Assembly: GCA_017427185.1 (NCBI GenBank)
Contig: JAFRTJ010000006.1
Span: forward strand, 1-64,000
Reading direction: 5' to 3'
Length of the DNA stretch: 64,000 bases
Source of the DNA: Bacteroidaceae bacterium
Lineage (GTDB): Bacteria; Bacteroidota; Bacteroidia; Bacteroidales; Bacteroidaceae
The position numbers were made by a program, and so were the translations under genes. The notes under the pieces are model-generated. The model was not told the origin of the DNA. It made no database searches and saw only the letters and a list, made by a program, of their open reading frames with translations. Below are positions 35,401 through 42,024 of the stretch, one piece after another (position 1 is the stretch's first letter; every line of letters starts with the position of its first letter).

Positions 35401-37538
35401 CAGTCCTTGTCCTTGGTGTCGGGCAGGTTGTAGATGTGCTGCCTGATCTCCTCTTCCGTGAGGGCGCGGCTAAAGACGGCGAAGTTATCGACGTAGGTCT
35501 CGTTGACATAATAATCAGAGGCTGAGTTGGGGCCGATGACGATGGGGTTGTTGCCCATGGCGATGGGGCCGCGCTCGGTCTGGGTGCCCATGAGCATGCC
35601 GTCAACGTAGAACCGGATGTTGTCCTTCTCCACATGGGAATCGTAGGTCAGGGCCAGTTGATGCCACGTGCTCGTCTCGTTGATGCGATAGCGCCAGCGG
35701 TCCGACACCTCCTTGCCCGTACCGTTCACGGACAACTCGGTACTGACGCCGCCGTAGAAGGCATAGCCTTGATTGCCATCCTGGTGTACACTAATATACC
35801 ATCCGCCGTTATAAGGGGATCCGTTGTGATTGCCGTTGTAATGGCTGAGGGCGGCGATGTCGAGTGATCCGCTGCTCCGCTTGTCGATGCGCACCCAGCA
35901 CTCTACCGTGGCGGCTTCGCGGGTCTCCATGATGCTGGGCGTCATGGGAATGGTGACCTTGTTGAGAGGATCATTCAAGATGCGGTCTTCGGGGACGGAT
36001 ATGTCGAGGGCCATCTCCTGTCCTGTGGTGGCAGGGACTGGGTCGTTGCGCCGGTAGACGATGCTCCAAAAGTAGGGGTCGAAGGCCTTGTAGGGGGCCG
36101 AGTAGTTCATCACCCAGTGCTCGGTGCCCTCGCTGTCCACGCGGACAGTGAGCGAGTGGTTGTTGCGGTCCTTGCTGTCCCACGACTCATAGCCGACGGC
36201 AAAGTTGCGGTGGACGGTGCGGAAGCCGTCCTTCGACTCTACCAGCAGGCCGCGGCAGGTGGTCAGATAGACGTGCTGGCCCGTGGGGTCGTCGGGGGCG
36301 AGGTAGAGGTCGAAGAAGTTGGCGAAACCTGAGTATTGCGAATTCCAGAAGCAGCGCGGCTGCGTCTCCCAGGTCTGGCCGCCGTCGTGCGAGTGGTACA
36401 TCCGGGGACCGTTGGGCGTCGATAGCACGTAGACGTTCTGGCCCTTGGCGGCTATGGCACAATTCGTATTCTTTGACTCGGGCAGGTACATGGCCTTGGT
36501 CCACGTCTTGCCGAAGTCGGTGGAGCGGCGGAAGATGGTATGGTTGCGGTCGTTGGTGGGATGAGGATCCCCCAAGTCCTCGGCACAGCCCTGGAAGATG
36601 ACGTTGATGACGTCGCCCTCCAGGGTCATCTGGGCGTGATAGTTGAAGGAGGCGCCGTTGAACCCCTTCATATAGGTCAGTTGGCACCACGAGGTCTCTT
36701 CCCTGACCAGGGGCGCCACGTTCTGCGTGGTGATGGTTTCGCCGCCGTCGCTGGAGGTCGATATATAGACGTTGCCCCAATGCATGTTGTAGTACCAGTA
36801 CATGTCGTTGCCCAGTACGGCCCATTGGCGGCCTGATACCTGCAGGTCAACAAGTTCCTGCGTGGTATCTATAGTCTTGTCGGTGAATGTGGTGCCGCCG
36901 TCGAAGGAGGTGAGCACGCGGGTCTTGTAATTTGTACCATTGTAGCGACTGCCTTGGAAGGCGATGACCAGCGTTTGCCCGTCGGCTTCAACATGGGGTC
37001 GTCCATACCAGTAGTGGCCGTCGCTCTCGCTTCCGTCCGCTATCTTGCGCGTCTGGAAAGTCTTTCCGCCGTCGTGTGAATAGGTGTAATAAACCTCGGC
37101 GTTCTCGTTACTCTCGGCGGAAAGCACGGTGACAAAGTGGACGTTCTGCCCTTCCACCTCCATCCACTTGGAGTTGGAGCCGAAGTTGCCGCCCACATAG
37201 TTGATGTCGCCCATCTTCATTGTTTTCGACTTGACGATGGCACGGGGCTCTTCCCACGTGCGGCCGGCATCGGTGGAGCGCCGGTACCAAAGGCAGTAAT
37301 CGCCATCGGCGTTGGGCTTCCAGTCAGTCCAGGCCACGTGTACGGTCTGGCCGGAGACCTGCACGTCCATGGGCAACTGAGTCTTGGTGTAATACGTGAT
37401 GTCGGTCGTGCCCAGCGACAGGTTCTTCCACCCGCCCCAGTTGGAGGGCACATACTTGGTCTGGTCATCAGCATTCTGGGCTATCGTTGGAAACGATGCG
37501 ACTGCTAATATCAGAATCAACAAAAATTTCTTCTTCAT
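32439..37538 (-). CDS. Giant BNR/LamG protein with T9SS tail
   Basis: 1699 residues with a signal peptide (FPTIAQ). Six Asp-box (S-x-D-x-G-x-T-W type) repeats lie at about residues 88, 154, 211, 262, 339 and 383, indicating a sialidase-like propeller. The sialidase arginine motif FRIP is not evident, so sialidase activity is doubtful. A LamG/concanavalin-like domain covers about 535-705, and Ig-like sequence 760-1060. A hydrophobic helical stretch lies at about 1085-1200, then a SYDPNEMIGPWG-headed domain (about 1210-1400) of the kind found in large secreted proteins. The end (VQLYDMQGRPVSNTPKKGLY) is a T9SS sorting tail. Likely surface or secreted; role unknown. Confidence 0.85.
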   Translation of the reverse strand: MKKKFLLILILAVASFPTIAQNADDQTKYVPSNWGGWKNLSLGTTDITYYTKTQLPMDVQVSGQTVHVAWTDWKPNADGDYCLWYRRSTDAGRTWEEPRAIVKSKTMKMGDINYVGGNFGSNSKWMEVEGQNVHFVTVLSAESNENAEVYYTYSHDGGKTFQTRKIADGSESDGHYWYGRPHVEADGQTLVIAFQGSRYNGTNYKTRVLTSFDGGTTFTDKTIDTTQELVDLQVSGRQWAVLGNDMYWYYNMHWGNVYISTSSDGGETITTQNVAPLVREETSWCQLTYMKGFNGASFNYHAQMTLEGDVINVIFQGCAEDLGDPHPTNDRNHTIFRRSTDFGKTWTKAMYLPESKNTNCAIAAKGQNVYVLSTPNGPRMYHSHDGGQTWETQPRCFWNSQYSGFANFFDLYLAPDDPTGQHVYLTTCRGLLVESKDGFRTVHRNFAVGYESWDSKDRNNHSLTVRVDSEGTEHWVMNYSAPYKAFDPYFWSIVYRRNDPVPATTGQEMALDISVPEDRILNDPLNKVTIPMTPSIMETREAATVECWVRIDKRSSGSLDIAALSHYNGNHNGSPYNGGWYISVHQDGNQGYAFYGGVSTELSVNGTGKEVSDRWRYRINETSTWHQLALTYDSHVEKDNIRFYVDGMLMGTQTERGPIAMGNNPIVIGPNSASDYYVNETYVDNFAVFSRALTEEEIRQHIYNLPDTKDKDCRLLLTFDGSLQDQSQYHNDPAPLLENYLKAHDGIRPPHPEFSLTKDLMGQTIYMTDMTLDGEAYQWIKPDPWNLERLDKYSTSKQRHDKQDVSGHPGLYTYWMVAKGDGKTTNAYVGTSQSIIVGGLSKVSPESSGNVPDVKLRIQGGYTLTYSKKPRVALKQGTTEIEGTWEVEYGYDSSKAHSFNDLAPANFNLWEAPTGKYDVIVGNDTLRQAFTVEQYEDPDVWMQIGGPAKQLFNKYQRFSIDYGNRSNVPAYNTPIFIAIPDRKGTIDVKFEFEYDLYSDAFGEEELKMAQQLGEYLMAYDEQTGDSVRIYSFFIPYIAPNSTNQRFFRIKGNTASGLDNNIRIRYMMSEPWGPWTDDEEAKVAARRAKDEVSSYVDGINMARRKAECAMTMLGMSFLETGLTVVPVVGCAYNVVKTVTQKIWGKDKSWSNFGTNFLTSAFACGSDLFPPSLLVKGGLAMAKLIWDLVSNKAAYDACLRGDPNWKDNLLVYSYDPNEMIGPWGYDDQRHYIKPIHDMAYTITFENKASATAPANEVFVTDTLDLSKYDAETFSFTSYGWADTALVVGGSYVKEFTRNVQYKVNGHDIIVRVSGLFNPETGIANWAFASLEKNGNELEDITNGFLLPNNDNGVGEGFVSFTIQHKANPANGSTISNKATIVFDANEPIVTNTYVNTFDKDYPTSKVTGVKESDGNLIITIQGSDATSGISHYTIYAFKNGGEEAELLVSNVTTTQVTVPCEPGTHYALCATATDNVGWNEPKDLKTEMEITTSGEAPGSNEKTTDVNVSAEGYATFYDSQDNYKLPSGLSAYVVTEAGSTLKSQVINGNIIPKGVPVYLSAREKKANTYTLTATEDDASYNGSNLLHGSDAATMTTAQEDCLFYKLAYGPSDTPLQNLFGWFWGAPYGAAFHIDAHRAWLAVPKTRATRGYLIGGNGTGIDIPVEDGEDMEVQLYDMQGRPVSNTPKKGLYIRNNKKIFIK

Positions 37539-37569
37539 AAGTTTTTTTAGAGGCTAAAGTTGATGGGGA

Positions 37570-37577
37570 CAAAGTTA
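37570..37577 (-). promoter_or_regulatory. -7 box (TAACTTTG) of the giant protein gene
   Basis: The minus strand reads TAACTTTG 32 bases before the start at 37538. Confidence 0.55.
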
Positions 37578-37634
37578 TAAAAAATAATAGATAGAAGATG
37601 GATTTCTTTAGTTTTTTTTACGGATGTAACGACT

Positions 37635-37732
37635 TTATGTCTTGAGTCAAAAAATGCGACGTGTTGAGATGGGGAAGACAACACGTTGAAACCGCAAAGA
37701 CAACACGTTGAAATCTGTAAGTTGACACTTAG
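37635..37732. repeat. 22-bp repeat array B
   Basis: Exact CAACACGTTG cores at 37679 and 37701 and a variant CGACGTGTTG at 37657 keep a 22-base spacing; degenerate positions at 37635 and 37723 continue it. The array runs up to the cydB stop codon at 37729. The unit between the exact cores (AAACCGCAAAGA) is nearly the complement of the spacers in array C. Confidence 0.8.
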
Positions 37733-38874
37733 TACAGATGCTCACCCTTTTTCATTTCCTCGCGAGTGATGGGTTGTCGATCGATGGCACGCCAACAATA
37801 GAAGATATAAGCCAGCACAAAGGGGATGAGGAGTGAGACGAAAAACATAACTTGCAAAGTAGCTGTACTGGCGCTCGTATTGGAAAGATGTAGGGAACTG
37901 CATGGGTCGCTCAATGAAGGATAGTAGCATGTGCCGTTCCATCCGGCAAGAAGGAACAAGGCTGTAACGGTAAGTACCGTGCCGGTACCACTCAACCAGA
38001 TGCCTCGACGATAGGTCTTGGATAGGATGGTTCGTATGGTACCCACAAGGACGAGTGCTACGCCAATAAGGAAGATGACTAGTACGGAGGGTTGTTCCAA
38101 AAGGTTATGAAAGTATTTCAAGGGTTCCTCGATAACTTCGTTTTGCTGATTCACGGCAAAGCCATTCATGGTGAGCAGGCGTCCCAAGAAAGCAAGGAAA
38201 CAAAGGAGAAATAGTGCCGTTTCGCCCAGCAGACGTACTGAGGCGCGTGACTCGAGCACATCATCTCGTACATTGTTTATGAAGTATTGTAGAGCCAGCA
38301 CGCGAGAAAGAAAGAAAACAGCCAATCCCAGCACCAGGTTCCAAGGATTGGCCAGAGCCTCAAGCCCATGCCAACTGTTGCCCCAATGTGATACGATGGG
38401 ATTGCTAATGTCACTCAAGCGCAGGTGATCTACGACAAAGTCTGATCCTGTGAAGAAGGTGGCTACGGCCACGCCCAGCAGGAAGGGGCCCATGAAGCCG
38501 TTGACCACCAGCAGGATGCGGTAGCCGCGGCGGCCCAGCACGTTGCCCACCTTCGACTGGAATTCGTAGCTGACGGCCTGCAGGACGAAACTCAGCAGGA
38601 TGAGCATCCATAGCCAGTAGGCCCCACCAAAGCTGGTACTGTAGAAAAGAGGGAATGAGGCGAAGAAAGCTCCACCAAAGGTGACGAGTGTGGTAAAAGT
38701 GAACTCCCACTTGCGGCCAGTAGAGTTTATCAGCATACGTCTGGAGGCTTCATCATGACCTAAGGAATGATAGAGTGAGTTGCCACCCTGTACGAAGAGT
38801 AGGAAAACAAGAAGGCCCCCCAGAAGGGAGATAAGGAACCACCAATATTGTTGTAGGAAATCTAGGCTAATCAT
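37729..38874 (-). CDS. cydB: Cytochrome bd oxidase subunit II
   Basis: 381 residues with about nine hydrophobic helices. The N-terminus has LLFVQGGNSLYHSLG and INSTGRKWEFTFTTLVTFGGAFFASFPLFYSTSFGGAYW, typical of CydB. It partners CydA in the inner membrane to reduce oxygen with quinol, supporting growth at low oxygen. It follows cydA by 25 bases. Confidence 0.95.
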   Translation of the reverse strand: MISLDFLQQYWWFLISLLGGLLVFLLFVQGGNSLYHSLGHDEASRRMLINSTGRKWEFTFTTLVTFGGAFFASFPLFYSTSFGGAYWLWMLILLSFVLQAVSYEFQSKVGNVLGRRGYRILLVVNGFMGPFLLGVAVATFFTGSDFVVDHLRLSDISNPIVSHWGNSWHGLEALANPWNLVLGLAVFFLSRVLALQYFINNVRDDVLESRASVRLLGETALFLLCFLAFLGRLLTMNGFAVNQQNEVIEEPLKYFHNLLEQPSVLVIFLIGVALVLVGTIRTILSKTYRRGIWLSGTGTVLTVTALFLLAGWNGTCYYPSLSDPCSSLHLSNTSASTATLQVMFFVSLLIPFVLAYIFYCWRAIDRQPITREEMKKGEHLY

Positions 38875-38899
38875 TTTTTTATGCTTTGGGGTTACTGGA

Positions 38900-40414
38900 T
38901 TATGTGTTTGGGGATGTTGTCTCGTCTATTTGTGGTCCTTTCTTTACCACGTTGAAGAGGATGCGCAATTCAGCCACGAGCAATAGTGTAAAGATAACTA
39001 GGAAAATGAAGAATGTGACCCTGACGGACGAGGATTGCAGGGCAGAAACTGCGGCGTTGATAGGCAACAGGTCTTGAATGGCCCAAGGCTGACGTCCTAC
39101 TTCGGCACATATCCATCCTGCCTGAGAGCAGATATAGACAAGTGGAATGCACCATACAGCTACATGCAGCAATAGGGGCCATCGGGTAAGTTGCTTGCGA
39201 TATTGCAGGAAAACCAGCAGACAGAAGATCAGACAGAAAAGTGAGCCTAACCCCACCATGATACGAAATGACCAAAAGAGTAGGCCAACAGGAGGTATCA
39301 GATCGTGTTTGTCCCGTATATGGCCATAGCCAAAGTAAGGGAGATTCTCCTGCAACCTTGTTCGCAAATCCTCAATCTTTTCTGTTTCTCCTTTGTTTTT
39401 TGCGGAGCGATACAGGGTGAGTGCCTCCAGCGCGATGGTGCCACGACTCATTTTCTCTTCAGCAGAAAGAGCCGTCGTACTGTCTGGCAGTTTGTAGCCT
39501 CCATTCAGAATGTCGTTAATGCCAGGCACGAAACCTGTCCATTGGTGAGTGGCCAATATGGTCAGCATATTTGGGATTTTCATGTCGCCCACAATGGTGA
39601 GAGGTGCATGTTCGCTACCATCCTCGAGTCCTTCGAAAGCAGCTAACTTCATGGGCTGAGTGCGACCAACGATAACTCCAGACGTGTCACCTGTCAGCAT
39701 CACCAGCCCACAAGCTACCAGCCCAAAGATGCTTCCCACTAACATGCTACTGCGAGCAAATCGTTCTTCGCGTCGACGCAAAAGATACCAGGCACTGATG
39801 CCTACTACAACCACTGCACCCGTAAGCCATCCACTCATCACAGTGTGGAAGAACTTCGTGATAGCCATTGGAGAGAATGCCACAGTGAAGAATGAACTGA
39901 GAGAGGTCATTTCATTCCTGACAGTATCTGGGTTGAAAGTCATGCCCACAGGATATTGCATCCAAGCATTAGCCACCAGAATCCACCAGGCAGAGATTGT
40001 GGCACCAAGGGTGGTGAGCCAAGTGGAAGCCAGATGGAAGCGCCGGCTTACCTTCTCCCAGCCAAAATACATCACTGCAATGAATGTGCTCTCCATGAAA
40101 AATGCTATGATACCTTCAATAGCCAAGGGCGCTCCGAAAATGTCACCCACAAGCCACGAATAGTTGCTCCAGTTGGTGCCGAACTCAAACTCGAGGATGA
40201 GACCCGTGGCCACACCTACGGCGAAGTTTACGCCAAAAATCTTCATCCAGAACTGCGTCAAGCGTTTCCAATATTCATCGCCGCGCACGACGTAGATTGT
40301 TTCCATGATGCCCATGATGACACCTAATCCAAGTGTTAGTGGGACGAAGAGCCAGTGGTACATCGCTGTCAGGGCGAATTGTGCCCGTGACCAATCAATA
40401 AGTGAAGGATCCAT
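38900..40414 (-). CDS. cydA: Cytochrome bd oxidase subunit I
   Basis: 504 residues. Marks are SRAQFALTAMYHWLFVPLTLGLG with the first haem ligand His, EFEFGTNWSNYSWLVGDIFGAPLAIEG, the Q-loop region, and GWICAEVGRQPWAIQDLLP near the end (GRQPW motif). It carries the haem groups and quinol site of the bd oxidase. The order DUF4492-cydA-cydB is standard for Bacteroidota. Confidence 0.97.
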   Translation of the reverse strand: MDPSLIDWSRAQFALTAMYHWLFVPLTLGLGVIMGIMETIYVVRGDEYWKRLTQFWMKIFGVNFAVGVATGLILEFEFGTNWSNYSWLVGDIFGAPLAIEGIIAFFMESTFIAVMYFGWEKVSRRFHLASTWLTTLGATISAWWILVANAWMQYPVGMTFNPDTVRNEMTSLSSFFTVAFSPMAITKFFHTVMSGWLTGAVVVVGISAWYLLRRREERFARSSMLVGSIFGLVACGLVMLTGDTSGVIVGRTQPMKLAAFEGLEDGSEHAPLTIVGDMKIPNMLTILATHQWTGFVPGINDILNGGYKLPDSTTALSAEEKMSRGTIALEALTLYRSAKNKGETEKIEDLRTRLQENLPYFGYGHIRDKHDLIPPVGLLFWSFRIMVGLGSLFCLIFCLLVFLQYRKQLTRWPLLLHVAVWCIPLVYICSQAGWICAEVGRQPWAIQDLLPINAAVSALQSSSVRVTFFIFLVIFTLLLVAELRILFNVVKKGPQIDETTSPNT

Positions 40415-40473
40415 TGTGCTGAATAGTTTATGTGATTTGTGAATTGTGCTTTGGGGGATTAGTGTTTGATAAA

Positions 40474-40686
40474 TTATTTATCTAGAGGAATTCCTAATCT
40501 TTGTGCCACATGTTGTTGCTTTTCTTCTATGGTCATACCCTGCATTGCTGGGCGGAAAAAGAAGAGTCGAAGTATAACGAATATCACAAAGAGTTTCAGT
40601 AGAACCAGGACCCACAAAGTTCGTCCCAGTGTCATCCGACGGAATCCTTCCACGTAGAAGCGGAAGATGGCATTCAGAATATTCAT
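40474..40686 (-). CDS. DUF4492 protein, cydAB-associated
   Basis: 70 residues from the ATG at 40686 (MNILNAIFRFYVEGFRRMTLGRTLW). One transmembrane helix (VLVLLKLFVIFVILRLFFF) is followed by a short cytoplasmic tail with MTIEEKQQHVAQRLG. DUF4492 proteins sit directly upstream of cydA in this phylum and are assumed to aid the oxidase, like CydX. The frame extends further upstream, but into the tmRNA 3' end. Confidence 0.85.
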   Translation of the reverse strand: MNILNAIFRFYVEGFRRMTLGRTLWVLVLLKLFVIFVILRLFFFRPAMQGMTIEEKQQHVAQRLGIPLDK

Positions 40687-40768
40687 AACTCCCCTTAGGT
40701 TTGTGTTTTTTGTTTTCAATTGTTCCCTAAAGGCGATGTGGTAGTGACCTGAAGGGGGGATCAGTTTG

Positions 40769-41169
40769 TGGAGCTGGAGGGGATTGAACCCTCGTCCAAA
40801 CAGGGACACATCATGCTTTCTACACGCTTATCCTAGACTGGGTTTTCGTGCGCTGACAAGACCTAGGCCACCAATCAGTGCCTTATCCTCTAGATATTTC
40901 ATCCAGAACGCGAGGCCATTCTCGACTATCTCCGATTTAGCTGTGCCACCTGATCTGGACGCTTCGGAGCAACAGCTCCAGGGTGACATCTCGTCTCAGC
41001 ACCTGGTGCCGAGATTAAGCCATTAATCTACTATACTTCGATCAGGCAGCGAGAGCGTAATTGTTTTCGCCAGATAAATTTTTGGTAATCATTGATTTAA
41101 GAGAGCGGTCACCAACTCTCTGCGTGCTTACATAACACATCATCCTGCTGTCAAATCCATGTCAGCCCC
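40769..41169 (-). ncRNA. ssrA: tmRNA (ssrA)
   Basis: The 5' end (GGGGCUGACAUGGAUUUGAC) pairs over 7 bases with the 3' CAGCUCC plus discriminator A, forming the alanine-type acceptor stem with a G-U at the third pair. The T arm GGGUUCAAUCCCC lies just before the 3' end, and CCA is not encoded. The tag frame at 41042-41071 reads GENNYALAA then TGA, as expected for Bacteroidota. It releases stalled ribosomes and tags their products for proteolysis. A TAnnTTTG box at 41197-41204 lies 28 bases upstream. Confidence 0.97.
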
Positions 41170-41196
41170 ATGAGTGCCTTGTCGCAATTTTGTTGG

Positions 41197-41204
41197 CAAA
41201 AATA
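41197..41204 (-). promoter_or_regulatory. -7 box (TATTTTTG) of ssrA
   Basis: The minus strand reads TATTTTTG 28 bases before the mature tmRNA 5' end, implying a short leader removed by RNase P. Confidence 0.5.
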
Positions 41205-41285
41205 AAAATAATTTCTCAAACCTGCAAACATTTCTTCCTTTTTTAGTGTTTCCATTGATTTATTAGGTTAATAAAAAGTGTTTTC

Positions 41286-41317
41286 TTTGTGTGCCGAAAA
41301 AAAAGTCTGTTACTTTG
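41286..41317 (+). promoter_or_regulatory. Candidate promoter of the polysaccharide operon
   Basis: TTTG at 41286-41289, a 20-base spacer and TTACTTTG at 41310-41317 fit the -33/-7 layout with one mismatch in the -7 box. A second candidate -7 box, TAATTTTG, is at 41321-41328. Confidence 0.5.
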
Positions 41318-41387
41318 CAATAATTTTGCGGTTATCGAGTTATATAAATAGAATTTGATTGAAAAACTTGATACCCCAAACGATAAA

Positions 41388-42023
41388 ATGATTAGAGAAA
41401 TAACTATCGATATGGTGATTAGTGATGGTATGAGTATTACTGAGCGTGCTATGAAGCGCGTCTTTGATTTTACTGTATCATTGATTGGACTCATATTGCT
41501 ATCTCCCGCTTTTCTGGTTGCTTACATCATGCTGAAGCGTCAACACGATGGTCCAGTACTTTTCCGACAGGAGCGCATCGGCTATCATGGCCAGCCTTTT
41601 TACATTCTTAAGTTCCGTACGATGCGTATGGATAGTGAATCAGAGGGGGTCCCTCAGTTAGCTTGTAAGTCAGACAATCGTTTGACGCCAGTTGGTAAAT
41701 TTCTGCGTGAGCATCATTTGGATGAGTTGCCCCAATTGTGGAATGTGTTGGTGGGTGATATGTCTTTTGTGGGTCCCCGTCCTGAGCGTAAGTATTTCAT
41801 TGATAAGATAATGGCTGTTAATCCAGATTATGAGTATATCTATTTGATGCGGCCAGGATTGACTTCAATGGCCACTATCTACAATGGATATACCGATACG
41901 ATGGAAAAGATGCTCATCCGATTGCAGATGGATTTGGAATATTTGAAGAAACGATCATTTTGGATGGATGTGAAGATTATCTTTACTACCGTTTGTTACA
42001 TTGTCTATGGCAAGAAATTCTAA
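41388..42023 (+). CDS. Initiating sugar-1-phosphate transferase (small monotopic PGT)
   Basis: 211 residues from the ATG at 41388; a TTG at 41355 is less likely. It is the short PglC-like form: a re-entrant membrane helix (FDFTVSLIGLILLSPAFLVAYIML), then PVLFRQERIGYHGQPFYILKFRTM, the catalytic region, and LPQLWNVLVGDMSFVGPRP. It moves a sugar phosphate onto undecaprenyl phosphate, the first step of repeat-unit synthesis. It begins the plus-strand polysaccharide operon; the exporter gene follows one base later. Confidence 0.92.
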   Translation: MIREITIDMVISDGMSITERAMKRVFDFTVSLIGLILLSPAFLVAYIMLKRQHDGPVLFRQERIGYHGQPFYILKFRTMRMDSESEGVPQLACKSDNRLTPVGKFLREHHLDELPQLWNVLVGDMSFVGPRPERKYFIDKIMAVNPDYEYIYLMRPGLTSMATIYNGYTDTMEKMLIRLQMDLEYLKKRSFWMDVKIIFTTVCYIVYGKKF

Positions 42024-42024
42024 T

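Noticed and set aside
36187..36825. Minus-strand frame of 212 codons, and other frames inside 32439-37538
   Set aside because: Out-of-frame shadows of the 1699-residue protein in a GC-richer stretch.
32439..37538. Calling the giant protein a sialidase
   Set aside because: Asp-box repeats are present but I could not find the FRIP-type arginine motif or the other catalytic residues, so only the fold is claimed.
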